The position numbers and the translations under genes are program-made. From positions 62,001 through 126,000 of the forward strand of contig JAQMWT010000105.1 of the NCBI GenBank assembly GCA_029834535.1: a stretch of 64,000 nucleotides of DNA, read 5' to 3'. Within the stretch, counting starts at the first letter, position 1, and the number at the start of each line of letters is the position of its first letter. A model generated the notes under the pieces. The model was not told the origin of the DNA, did not search any database, and saw nothing but the letters and a program-made list of their open reading frames with translations. Below are positions 43,614 through 54,023 of the stretch, one piece after another. Source of the stretch: Chrysophaeum taylorii (taxonomy: Eukaryota > Sar > Pelagophyceae > Pelagomonadales > Pelagomonadaceae).

Positions 43614-44400
43614 CCCAACCAACCAGCGAAATTTGTTGACCCTAGAAAATCAAACCCAACTAACCAGACGAACTTAATCAACCAGGGCAATCCAACCGCC
43701 AAACCAAAACCAACATCCGGCGTTCTTCTCGGTCGCGTCGTCTTCTGGGGCCCTCAAGGCACGTGCGCCGTTCCTTCAGAGCATCATTGTGGCCAAAAAA
43801 AATCTTGGCATGGAGATGATGAACACGATCTGCGTTGGTCACCTCCCATTCGTACGGCGGCATGGCGACGGCCGGCGCGCTAGCACCCGCCCTGGGACCA
43901 AGAAAGAAAGATTCAACCGGCGGTGTTTTACATGTCGCTTCGTTGTAAACGGTGCAGCGGCCGCAGTCGGAGCCGCCGCCGCCGTTGTCGTCGCTGGTGC
44001 CGTTGCTGGTGCTGGCGCTTGCGGCGGCGCGGGCTCTGCAGCGTATTTCTTTAGGATTTCCTCGACAGCAGCGTCGTACATGTCCTGGGTGAGCAACTTC
44101 TTGTCGAACAGGTCCTTCAAAATTTTAAACTCCGCCCGGCGCGCAGCTCCAGCTGTCTCGTCCATATGGTTCAGGAATGCGTCGGCGAAGAGACAAAATT
44201 ATTATATATAGAAAAACAGGCGTGCGTCGGTGAAGAAAATAAATCAAACTAAACCAACCGAAAAAGCGCACGTCGGCTAAGAAATGAATCAAACCAAACC
44301 AACCAGGAGACGCGTCGCATCAAAATGATAATCCAACCCAACCAACAGATTTGTATCAAAAGAAAGATCCAACAAAAACCAAACTTACCCTTTTTTTTGG
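43560..44400 (-). CDS. SHOCT-like domain gene, arm B of an inverted duplication
   Basis: On the minus strand the ATG at 44165 opens MDETAGAARRAEFK, a SHOCT-like two-helix motif (KDLFDKKLLTQDMYDAAVEE, then ILKKYA) and a Pro/Ala/Thr linker. Another frame then continues with MPPYEWEVTNADRVHHLHAK (ATG at 43863). An intron or indel therefore lies near 43900. SHOCT motifs are short oligomerisation modules, often at protein ends. The 5' flank holds AACCAAACCAACC repeats, the complement of the TTTGG repeats in arm A. This copy is better preserved than arm A, but its integrity is unproven. Confidence 0.5.
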
Positions 44401-44489
44401 GGGGGGGGGGGGATCAAACCAGGTTAGATCGGCTCGGCCAATGACGGTAAAGGATCATCATCATCATCTAATGCAGGAAATACCCCTCG

Positions 44490-44735
44490 CGGCTCTCGAC
44501 CCCTCCTTCGCCTCAAAACGCGAATGAGACTAAGAGCACCACCAGGAGTGGGCAGTAGCGGGCGGCGAGAATTGGCGGGGCGGCGGGGACACAGAGCGTT
44601 AAATGAAAAAAAAAAAGTGTTCGCTTCGCCCTAAAGATTCACAGTCGCCACGTGTGGGTCGACGTGTTCACTTCACTAGACTTTTGCGCTGTGAAGTGAG
44701 ACGTGGGAAGGGTTTAGTGAATACGCAACGCTCGT
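44490..44735 (+). pseudogene. hAT family A relic, 3' end
   Basis: The order of blocks matches the last 270 bp of hAT copies 1 and 2: CCCTCCTTCGCC, ACGCGAATGA, TAAGAGCACCA, then CGACGTGTTCACTTCA, GTGAAGTGAGACGTG and the degraded terminus ACGCAACGCTC. It is the right end of the relic that starts near 43240. Confidence 0.65.
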
Positions 44736-45289
44736 TTTTTGAAGGTTGATTGCGGAGGGTGGGGTGGTGCGTGCGGGTCTTGGGAGGAGACGCGACCCAA
44801 ACCCTCGTTCCGTCTGACAATTTTGACACACTGTTATGACGGCGTGAGCCATGCATCATGGACCGCCATGCGAACTAGAGGTGGCGTATCACACACCACG
44901 CTCAAGACCATTTCCTAGCCATGGCACGTTTCAGCAGGAGACCGGCATGGCGGGAAACGGGTCCGCTGGGCAGGCTATGGCAAGGAGCGAAAACAAGGCC
45001 ACCTCAGGGGGTTCACCTAGACACGCCTGCACCTCTCTCTAACACTCGGTGTAGTCGGCCTAGGCGGGGGGTGCGCCTCGCTCGTCGTAACAAAATATCG
45101 CTCGCGAAGACCTCTTACTTGAGGAGGTTGGGAGATCGATCGTTTATGATAGAAGATACTCCTCACAGAATCGAGGTGGTAAGCCCTAAAAGAAGCAGGA
45201 TGCAAAGTGAACAAACATCATCTCGCGAGGAGAAAAGTCGGTAACACTGGGAGTGGAATCTTTGGTCGGCTTCGACCCGTCGGACCGTT
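44736..45289. other. No gene recognised
   Basis: Short open frames only, none protein-like. No repeat ends or RNA genes are seen. Confidence 0.35.
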
Positions 45290-45425
45290 TGAGCTCTATG
45301 TTTTGCAAGCAGAGTGATCTGTCGAAGTGGATGTACTTGATTGCTTTCATCATCGACGATATTATTAGGATGGGAACGCGCCATCGTCATAGTCATTTCC
45401 TAGTCTTGATACAAGTTCTTTGCCC
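45290..45425 (+). mobile_element. Ty3/gypsy reverse transcriptase fragment (copy E, left part), fossil
   Basis: The sequence matches the reverse transcriptase catalytic region of copy B (58.68-58.81 kb), including the active-site neighbourhood around LIAFI-DD. It is truncated, old and broken. Its continuation is at 47005-47145, so about 1.6 kb of other sequence now lies inside it. Confidence 0.7.
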
Positions 45426-47004
45426 ACCGAAGTTAAGCGCTGAACGACGTGCGGACGACGAAGTGGAACCAAGGGCCAACACTCTGTGTGATACGGCGAC
45501 CCGCACCGTCGTGGAAGCTTGCCCGGCACCCCCCGCAGGTGTTCCAAAAGGCCCGGCGTCGCGCGACCGCGATTTGGCCGAGCTCGGGGTGGTGGCGGCG
45601 TCGGCCGTGTTGACGAGCACAACACCTCGGAGGCCCTGTGAGAGCGCGGGACGGCGGGCGGGAGGTGACGGGCGGTGGTGGCTACTCGACACATAGGGTC
45701 ACAGGCGAGCCATGGCCGACGGTTCCGAGCGTGGCGACGACCGTGGCGCTGCTGCAGGCGCGGGTACCGACGCTCAGATCGAGAGCCGGGCGGCGCCCAT
45801 CTCTCAGGAAGTCCTGAAGGAGGGAGTACTTTGCGCGCCAGCAACCGCAGGCGCTGGAAGTCGCCGAAATTACCTCGGGCGAATGCCGACTCTGAACTCG
45901 ACGCGATCATTAACAAGTTTGGGCTTTGAGGCAGCAGCAGCAGCAGCAGAACATCCCTTTTTTCTTGTCAAATTCTCCGCTGACCCGGAGACGTTGACGT
46001 CAGCATTGGTGGTTTTAAATGCGCCGTCGACCACACAACCTCGAAGTTATTTAGGCGAGTAATATTACTGCATAGAGTTGCTGCCCGGTCGTCGGCACCC
46101 AGATGTAGAAGTGCGGTTGAGACCCGGCCGCCGACTTGCACACAATGTTGTGTGGTAAGCGAAGTGCGGCTTGGTCCGGCTGGAAGAGTACGCCCATGCT
46201 CTCAGCAGTCAACGTGGACGCGTCGTCATCATCGTCGTCTTCGGCACCGTGTCGCCGTAGCCCATAGCCCAGATCCAGTAACAAGTACCACCAGTCCCGC
46301 GCCGACTCCGGCAGCGCCAAAACGAGACGAACGACGGTCGATGGCGCCGGCGACACACACGTAATACATGACTGCCTCGCCATAGACGTTGCGAACGCTC
46401 CGATGCTTCTTCACGGTGCTGACGTAGATGCCTTTCCTTACTGGCGAGATCTTCCACCGTCTTGCTCAACAACTTGTCCTACCACCAGGAGCAAGGGGTC
46501 TGTCTGCCCGCACAATCAAGAGGTTCATGATGTATGGTAACACGATAGTCACGCGCTCAGAGCCAACAGGGCGCGGACTCGGGTGGTAGATTAATCCAAA
46601 AGGAAACAGCACAAAGGGGAGCTTCTCATACAGCGAGGTCATGACCGAAATCTGGACTGACGCGCGGTATAGTCGCCAAAACATACGAACGACACACAGA
46701 CATCGCCAGGCCAAAAAAAAATTGTCGATCCCGAGCCGGCACTAACGGATTAGGATCACCTCCGACACGACCTTGGTCGACCAACAGACTTCGCACCAAG
46801 CACGTTGCGCCGGGTTCTGAAATAAGTTGCGGAGGTAGGTCGGGTCGTCGACGGAGGCGTCGTCACTCGCCGCGACCTTGTGGGGATCCGCCCGGTCTCG
46901 AGGCTGTTCTGCAGGCCGCCTCATCGTTGTCTTAAAGCACAAACTACGGTTTTCACAAGCTTGGGCCGAGCAATGAGGCTCTGTTAAGCCTTGTTTCCAC
47001 CCCA
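45426..47004 (-). other. 1.6-kb sequence interrupting gypsy copy E; unknown ORFs
   Basis: The best protein-like tracts are on the minus strand: 46930-46742 (AASDDASVDDPTYLRNLFQN, then WCEVCWSTKVVSEV), 46714-46466 (SLYEKLPFVLFPFGLIYH), 46430-46330 (SVRNVYGEAVMYYVCVAGAI) and 46383-46051 (ESARDWWYLLLDLGYG, then PHFYIWVPTTGQQLY). Hydrophobic segments suggest a membrane protein or a transposon-borne gene. A (GCA)n run lies at 45932-45948. No inverted termini or target duplication were found, and the family is unknown. Confidence 0.35.
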
Positions 47005-47145
47005 GATGGTTCCATCTTCTCGAGGATGATATCGAATTTATAGGCCATATTTCATCGCCCGACAGTTTCAAGCCGACGCTGGAAGAAGAATATGCGCGCA
47101 CCCGAAACACTTCACCAAAGACTCGATCTTTCATTCGGATGAGAC
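47005..47145 (+). mobile_element. Ty3/gypsy reverse transcriptase fragment (copy E, right part), fossil
   Basis: The sequence matches the part of copy B pol just downstream of that in the left fragment (about 58.85-59.00 kb), including the stretch around EFIGHIS and the later motif SPKTRSFIR. It is old and broken. Confidence 0.7.
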
Positions 47146-47379
47146 CGATATTATGCGATGGATTACTCCACGATCGCAGAATCGCTCAGACGCCGACATG
47201 CGGGCCGACACTAAACATTACAGTTTTGTTGCCAGGGCCGTACCATGGACTCGACCAAGATGTGAGACGCTCGGGCGCACTCCCGACGACTCTCCTTTCG
47301 GACCTGGGGCACGCAGTACCCCATTTTGAACGTGATCGTCGTATGGTGTGGGGTAATGTCAAGCAGTACCCGGCGGTAA

Positions 47380-47810
47380 AATTTACCAGGCACGGGGAAG
47401 AATCGGATGGCGAGCCACACTAGGTGTCGAAATACGCACGAACGTAGCTCCCGGAGTGTCGGAGGGATCCCTGGGAGCTAGCTGCTTTGGGGCGGGTTTG
47501 AGGTAGCTGGTTGGTTCGTGGCTGGGCTTGGGTGTGTTGCCCGTCAGCATCGACGCCTCAACCGGCTCCTGCTCGCGCTCCTCCTTCTGCTCCGCCGGCG
47601 CCGTTTCTTCCTCCTCATCGACATCATCCTCCGCCTCTAGGTACTGCGGCTCCACCACGTCGCGCATATACGTAGACGGAGGGTCGGCCGTCAGCTCGGT
47701 GGATTGAATGTGAAGTGTATTTAGGCAGGGGACAGAACAGCAAAGTGAATGCGAATGTGAATTTGGTGAAGTGAGCAAGGGTTTTTTGAATGAACGAGTT
47801 GAGAGGCGCA
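47380..47810 (-). pseudogene. Relic related to the hAT family A 5' end
   Basis: On the minus strand, CACTTCACC-type subterminal repeats and ELTADPPSTYMRD are followed by VEPQYLEAEDDVDEEEE. This parallels hAT copy 2, where VEPGYLEVEDTVDDEEE follows subterminal CACTTCA repeats. The rest (to about 47383) is an acidic, Pro-rich stretch (EASMLTGNTPKPSHEPTSY). Only the 5' terminus is present. It is more diverged than copies 1 and 2, perhaps a separate subfamily. Confidence 0.5.
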
Positions 47811-48289
47811 GACCTTTTTTTCTTTTTTTTCCAGTAAGTACCCCATACATCTGCTTTTTTTGATACGGGGTGATCGTTATAAAAAGCAGTGGGGGTCCCT
47901 TGTGACAGACGGTCGCAAGACCGTCGGCGATGCGTTCCTGCATGTCGCGTGGTGACTGACCCCACGAATGACGACAGTGGTGGAACCACAGTCTTTATTT
48001 CATTGTCATTGTCATCACTTCTACACGAGAAACCGGCCAAACGGTCTTGGTTGCCGGCTAAATATTTCAGCCAGTTATCCTCTGTGGATTAGAACATGTC
48101 GAGAGTGGCTTCGTCTCTCAGGCGACCAAAAAAATATCGAAAACCGGCGTCGTTGTGTTGATCCTGGCATATCGTGGTACCTGGGGGGGGACTTTGTCGG
48201 TAGTTCGAGATATTCGGGCTCTCTTGTTCGTAAGGGGCGGTGGCCTCCGCACGCGAGAAACGCGTCGTTTTGCATTTTCAGCGCGGTGG
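47811..48289. other. No gene recognised
   Basis: Short frames only. It lies between the hAT-like relic and the 30-bp repeat array. Confidence 0.35.
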
Positions 48290-48540
48290 CTATATGTGTC
48301 ATATGAACTATAATATTTGTTATACGTGAAATTATAGTACATTTAATTGTTATAAGTGTCATTTTATGTACGTAAAATATTTTAAGTGTCACGCTTTTAT
48401 GTAAATTGTATTATGTGTCACAAATTTTATTTTAATGTTATAAGTGTCACGTCCTAATTTTTGTAATATTTTTATATGTCACTTTTTTAGAGTTAATTGT
48501 TATAAATGTCACAACTCTTGCATTTAAATTTAAGTATTGT
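48290..48540 (+). repeat. AT-rich 30-bp periodic repeat with core TTATAAGTGTCAC
   Basis: The core (A/G)TGTC recurs at 48296, 48356, 48386, 48415, 48444, 48476 and 48506, with spacings of 60, 30, 29, 29, 32 and 30 bp. Between cores the sequence is AT-rich and poorly conserved. A degenerate unit (TATACGTGAA) fills the 60-bp step. The array ends about 25 bp before the left LTR of the copia fossil. Confidence 0.8.
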
Positions 48541-48564
48541 CGCAACTTATTTGTAAACACTTAT

Positions 48565-48662
48565 TGTGAGGAAGCTATGACACTTACCCCTCCACCACCT
48601 ATCCAGTATCCCTACGTCATTCCCTTATCTGGCTAGTGTAACGCCCCACTCCAGTTGTCACA
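48565..48662 (+). repeat. 5' LTR of the copia fossil
   Basis: It is 98 bp, begins TGTGAGGAAGCTATGACACT and ends GTTGTCACA. TGTGA and TCACA are the terminal inverted repeats. It is unusually short for a copia LTR. Confidence 0.75.
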
Positions 48663-49909
48663 TGGCAGCAGGTGTTCTCCACGGTCGAGCCTGTGCTTGA
48701 CTTCGTGGCGACTCCTCCTCGGCTTCAGTTCATTGCTACGTGTTCGGTTCGTTCTCGTCTCTCATGTCCTCGATCGCAATTAAAGATAGCATGCTTTCGC
48801 AAAAAAACTTGATGCCTTCAGCGGTGCGCGACATCTTTTCCACCACGGACCACGTCGTCTTGAGAACATGATCTTTTCTACCGGCGATCACATTATCTCG
48901 ACCAACGATCCTTGGACTAGCATCTCAGCATCTCGCTGCTCTGAGCAGAAGCATCTCGCTGCTCTGAAGGCGAATTTCGCGTCAAGCAACAACGTTGATA
49001 TCCATGAAAACCGCGACATGAACTTCACGCGACTTTACAAGCGCATTACCGATGTCTACATGGGCCGTGGGGATCGCGTAGCGAACTTCCTCAACAAGTT
49101 CATCATCGGAGTATACAAGTTGCTCGGCATTGTACCTATCACCGGCGTTAAAGTTGCTCGGCATTGTCCCAATCACCGGAGTTCAAGTTGCTCGGCATTG
49201 TACCTGATCCGACGTACCCTCGAGTGTGTCCTCGCATTTGCCTACGTGCATCGTGCTTCAAGACTTATTGGCTTTGTTTTATCGTCTCGCGTTTCGCACC
49301 GATGAATGTGGTTGTACCCTTGAGAAGTTCAACAACAAACAATTTGGATGGCAACCACAACCACTACCGTCGCGCTATCCGCCGCGTCGTCAGCCACGAC
49401 TTCAGACAACTGACCTACCCTAGACGCTCACGTTTCCCAACAACCTGGCTCTACTCGATTCCGACGCACTACCCAATGTCATTTTGGCGGCTCCAAGGAT
49501 CACTGTAAGGGGGACTGCCGCAAGTTTCAAAGTTCCTAGCTATTCCACGACAACGCCCTACCCACCATCGCCGTTCTTCTCAACAGCGCAACAATCCCAA
49601 TGACTCCAACAACACCCAACAACACCAACCCACCAAAACCAACACCAGTAACACTACCTTTTCTGCTCCTATGCCTACTCCAACCTTGACTGATTCTAGT
49701 TCCACTCCGCCGCTTTTCTTAATACCACCACCTATTACACATCTTTGCACATTTCTGCCAATCAAGATAATTCCAAGTCAGCGTGTGTACCGCCGATTTT
49801 CTGACGAAAGCACATCAACAACCCCATCCCACGGAAGCCCCTCGTTTTTGTGAAGGAAAAGTGTTTTTGTGGAAGCCCCTCGTTTTTGTTTTTTAGCTCC
49901 CATTGCACA

Positions 49910-50455
49910 GGCGCCCTTCGTTCTGTATTTTCCGCTATTCGTTGCTCAACCCCCCGTTCTGTATTTTCACCTCGTCGCTGCTCCTCTCCTCGTTCTGTAT
50001 TTTCCCCTCGTCGTTGCTCCTCTCCTCGTTCTGTCTTTTCACCTCGTCTTTGCTCCCCTCCTCGTTCTATATTTCGCCTATTCGTTGCTCCACTCCCCGT
50101 TGTGCACTTTCAGCTATTCGTTGATCCACTCCCCGTTGTGCATTTTCAGCTATTCGTTGATCCACTCCCTGTTCTACATTTCTGCTATTCGTTGATCCAC
50201 TCCCCGTTGATCCACTCCCCGTTGTGCATTTTCAGCTATTCGTTGATCCACTCCCTGTTCTACATTTTCTGCTATTCGTTGATCCACTCCCCGTTGTGCA
50301 TTTTCACCTATTCGTTGATCCACTCCTCGTTGTGCATTTTCACCTATTCGTTGATCCACTCCCTGTTCTACATTTTCTGCTATTCGTTGATCCACTCCCC
50401 GTTGTGCATTTTCACCTATTCGTTGATCCACTCCTCGTTGTGCTTGTCGGTTTTG
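49910..50455 (+). repeat. 39-bp minisatellite inside the copia fossil
   Basis: About 14 units with core ATTCGTTGATCCACTCCCCG. The left units are variants with CTCGTTGCTCCTCTCCTCG. The period is a multiple of three, so long open frames arise on both strands without being genes. Confidence 0.9.
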
Positions 50456-53404
50456 GTAAAACCAGCGACTCACGTTCCATCGCGCATTTCACCCGCCACA
50501 ACTAAGCTGTGCCTGTCAATTTTTCGCGTGCGCAGCTTTCGTGCTTGGATAGCTCATCTTCGGGATCCTGGACAGACGCTTCTTTGCTGTGTGATTTGTG
50601 GTTCTCCTTCGCGCACTCTCGTCTTTTCGCCGTTTTTCTGACCTTTAAAATCTGGTTTTGCTATCGCAGTCAATTCCGTGCTCAGCACCCGCGACGCTAT
50701 CTGCAATGTTCTTGCGTGTCACTGCGACGCTATCTGCAACGTTCTTACGTGCCACAACTGTTTTGCCACAATCGCCAACTTCTACCGCGGTCTATTCGAG
50801 TATGACGAGCAAAGATCGCCGCTTGCTCCTCCAACGTTGGCCCATAAGGCAACTTCGTTCTTGCGAATGCGAAAACGGGCCACTTTCTTATCTGCCACAG
50901 CAGGCTGGCATACAGCAGCCTGGTCTCCCCGTGTTCGTTCCTTACACCGCTGGCGCATCAGAAGTCTTCCATCTTCGCGTACAGGACGCGATCGTGCCCA
51001 CGGCAACTTGCTCGCGCCACAACAACCAAACATCCAACGTTCGCATCAACCCTGTTTACGCCTGTTTTTGCTTCAGTCGCCTCCGACCATCGTCATAACC
51101 TGGTCACCATACAACATATCTGACCAAAGGCACCGTTCTCATCAGACGTCTGGTACACTGCCCTTATATATACCAGTTCCCGCTATCTTTGCCCCGCTGC
51201 GATTCTCAGTGGTACCAATCGTCTAACGCACGTCATCCCAGGCACTTTTGTCGCTATTGTTCTTCAGACCTCGATTTCGCTGACAGTTTCGCTTATCAGA
51301 TTTCCTGCAATGTCAACCACCGAAGGAACTTCAACGTTGTTCTGACTTTCTCGAATCCTACTGTTGCCCCATTGTCACCTGTTCCTGCTGTTGCCCGATT
51401 GTCACCTGTTCTTCCGCTGTTGCCCCCTTGTCCCCTGTGTTTGATGAGAATGCGCCGGCTTCACTGGGACTGATCACCCCATCACGTGAACCGACCATTC
51501 TACGAGCTCATGAACTCCGACGAACCAAAGAGAGAAAACAACAAAACGTGCACAACAAAGTCGAGCCAACCAGAGCCGACAAAACAACAAGCATGCGAAA
51601 CAAAAAGCATGCAAAACAAAGTCGAGCCAAACGGAGCCGACCGCGCAAAGTCGACAAAAAGCGCACATCATTCAGAAACAAATGGAGAACCAACTCAAAC
51701 CCACAATACTGGTGTTTTACCACGCACTGTCGATTCTGTGTCATCTTGTCATTCGCTTCGATTCTGTGTCATCTTGTCGTTCCCTGTACGTTAATTATTC
51801 TAGCTTTCGTTTGTTAGTTCATTATGTCTTCCTTCCCCTCTCCAAATCCTGCACGTCGGTTACAAGCCATTGCCAAAGAATATCATTCCCTCCGTCAGCT
51901 CGGTTGCTGGGATGTTGTTCGTGTTCCTTCTACTTTTTCTGGCACCAGATATCTGCCCTTTGAAGTGGGTCCACCGCACGAAGTATGAATCTGGCCGCTT
52001 CAAATCGTACACTGCTCATCTCGTTGTCCGCGGTTACACCCAGGTTCACGGCATTGCTTACCACGACACGTACCGTCCTGTAGATGTCATCTCTGCTTTC
52101 ATACAAGCCCCTGTCTGGCGTTGCTGTTCACGACTGGGATTTGCATAAGTTGGATGTCAGCTCCGCTTTTATCCAAGCTCCCATTGACGAAGACATCTAT
52201 GTCTGGCCACCCGAAGGTTATGCTCCTCGCCAACCCACCGATGGTTTCAAAATCATTTACACGCACCGTCGCTCTTGGTATGGTTGCAAACAAGCTTGTC
52301 GTAATTGGTGGCTTTATTTGGCACGCTTTCTCGTCAGTGACTGTGGCTTCGTCCGCGGATCTGGTGACACTTGCCGTTACAAGCTCGTGCTTAATTCTAC
52401 CGTTGTCCTACGTCTCGTTCTTGTCGTCGATGATCTTCTTGTGGCGCACCCTCGTCCTTGCCTTGGTCATTACCCAGCCTTCTTCCTCCGTTTCCGAACC
52501 TTCACTGATGTTAACGAGCTTGATCTGACCACTTACGTTGGTCTCCGCATTACGCGTGCTCGCGCACAACCAGACTTGACTCCCGCTCCCAAAGTTCTTC
52601 CTCTTTCCGCGGCTGCTTCTCCTGCACCTGGCTCCCCTGCTCACGTCTTCATGGCACGCATCCCTTTTCGTCGTATCTTCCGTTGTGTCTTGTTTATCTC
52701 TGTCATGACTCGCCCTGATATCACTTGGTCCGTCAATCAGTGTGCGCATTTTTTTTTTTTACACAATCCTGGTACACCCCACTGGCACGCTTTATCCCAC
52801 ACCCTTCGTTATCTCAATGGTTCTCTAGATCTTGCCCTTCTTCTTGGTCGCGATTCTACCCTTCGTCTCTGTGGTTATTCCGACTCCAGCTGGACCGACG
52901 ACCCTGATGACCCTGATGACCGCCACTCCACTACTGACTTTTGTTTTCTCCTTGCTGGCTCTATGATATCCTACTGCTCACGCTCGCAGTACCTGCTCGC
53001 CCGCTCCTCTTTTGAAGCTGAATTGCTCGCTCTTTACGCCGCTACTGCTGAGCTCTCTTGGCTTCTCAAACTTTTTGATGCCTTTGATCTCCCTCGTCTC
53101 ACGGTCCCAACGTATGTCGATAACACCACCACCGTCACCCAAGTCCGTCTCCAATGTCTCATGCGGCGCACCCGCCATATTGCCATTCGCTTTTACAGCA
53201 CCGCTGAATATCATCGCACCCACATCATTGATCTCCAACACAATCCCCGCCTTGACAACCTTAGCGATATCTTCACCCGTAGTACGGAAGCTCCTCCCTT
53301 CCTCCGGCTTCGTGCTCGTTACCTCACCTCGCGACTTCGCCCTGATATCTCCTGTCTCTTTCTGCCACACTGCCTCTCCTGACGTCTTCCTTCAAGCTTC
53401 TCCT

Positions 53405-53515
53405 CTGTGAGCGTCTCACTTACCCCTTTTTCCCTTCTTCCTTTTCTTTCTTTTCCAGCACCTGTGTGAGGACCTCACTTCCCCCTTTTTCCTTTTCTTT
53501 CTTTTCCAGCACCTG
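53405..53515 (+). repeat. Tandem duplication before the copia 3' LTR
   Basis: Two copies of a roughly 55-bp pyrimidine-rich unit each begin TGTGAG and end TTTCTTTTCCAGCACCTG. The third TGTGAG starts the LTR itself, so the region repeats the LTR start with its upstream flank. Confidence 0.75.
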
Positions 53516-53663
53516 TGTGAGGAAGCTATGACACTTACCTCTGCACCACGTCCCCATTATAGTTCTCACATCCCATTTCAGTTGTCTTTAAATGTCGACT
53601 GCTAAGAGGGGGGTGTGTGGGGGGAGCATGAAGGATGTGGGTGGGTCCATTTCAGTTGTCACA
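53516..53663 (+). repeat. 3' LTR of the copia fossil, containing a 60-bp insert
   Basis: The LTR starts like the 5' LTR and ends GTTGTCACA. A 60-bp block (53587-53646) is flanked by the direct repeat CCATTTCAGTTGTC (53573-53586 and 53647-53660). The 5' LTR has the corresponding site only once and without the block. Confidence 0.8.
53587..53646 (-). mobile_element. 60-bp insert with 14-bp target duplication
   Basis: The block is the reverse complement of 54261-54320, with only about three differences. It is flanked by a perfect 14-bp direct repeat. In its own orientation it ends GTCGACATTTAAA, exactly like the longer insert at 54140-54320. A fixed 3' end, variable 5' end and 14-19 bp target duplications are the signature of target-primed reverse transcription (LINE/SINE type). 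Confidence 0.6.
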
Positions 53664-53799
53664 GGATATATAATTGCGGAAGGGTAAGGAAAGGAAGCAG
53701 AGGGAAAGCCGTATTACGCGGAGAGAAAACCCTCAAGTAGAAGAAGTGGAAAAGGGGGAGTAAGGAATGCCAGTGTCGTACACATTGTAGTGTAGCGCT

Positions 53800-54021
53800 C
53801 TGGACAGGTGACCCAGGCCGCCGGTCCATCCGGCCTACCCAGGCTATCCAGGCTATCCAGGGTGGCCAGGTGACCCAGGCCGCCGGCTCATCCAGCCTAC
53901 CCAGGCTATCCAGGCTATCCAGGGTGGCCAGGCGACCCAGGCCGCCGGTCCATCCGGCCTACCAGGCTATGGGGTAGGGTCGGCGGCCAGATAGCCTATC
54001 CAGCCAATCCAGTGTGTCCAG
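53800..54021. repeat. TCCAGG-rich satellite, left part
   Basis: A unit of about 70 bp (GACCCAGGCCGCCGG...CATCCGGCCTACCCAGG, CTATCCAGG repeated, GGTGGCCAGG) occurs about two and a half times, then shorter TATCCAG units follow. The tract continues after the small element (54393-54461) and after gypsy copy B (61976 on). It is therefore one satellite split by insertions. Confidence 0.85.
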
Positions 54022-54023
54022 TA

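Larger units (their letters stand above)
48565..53663 (+). mobile_element. Ty1/copia LTR retroelement with very short LTRs, fossil
   Basis: The element is about 5.1 kb. It has a 98-bp 5' LTR (48565-48662, TGTGAGG...TTGTCACA) and a matching 3' LTR (53516-53663, lengthened by an insertion). The parts recognised are a gag-like region (about 48.87-49.6 kb), the minisatellite at 49.91-50.45 kb, and reverse transcriptase plus RNase H (about 51.9-53.38 kb) with the copia hallmarks LDVSSAFIQAPI and SSFEAELLAL. Order and motifs assign it to copia. It is broken (around ten breaks). The 3' half of pol is better preserved than the rest. A polypyrimidine-rich stretch precedes the 3' LTR. Confidence 0.8.

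Noticed and set aside
43879-44165. Pro/Ala/Thr-rich stretch read as a secreted mucin-like protein on the minus strand
   Set aside because: There is no signal peptide. The stretch is the linker after the SHOCT-like motif.
45712-46062. 116-codon plus-strand frame as a host gene
   Set aside because: It ends in an Ala run from a (GCA)n repeat and has no domain. The opposite strand has more protein-like tracts.
48290-48540. CRISPR-like array (short repeats at about 30-bp spacing)
   Set aside because: The cores are only about 12 bp and vary, the spacers are AT-rich and not unique-length protospacer-like, and the genome is eukaryotic.
49850-50641. 263-codon frame rich in Phe, Val and Ser that looks like a repetitive membrane protein
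   Set aside because: It is the translation of a 39-bp minisatellite inside the copia fossil. All frames are open for the same reason.
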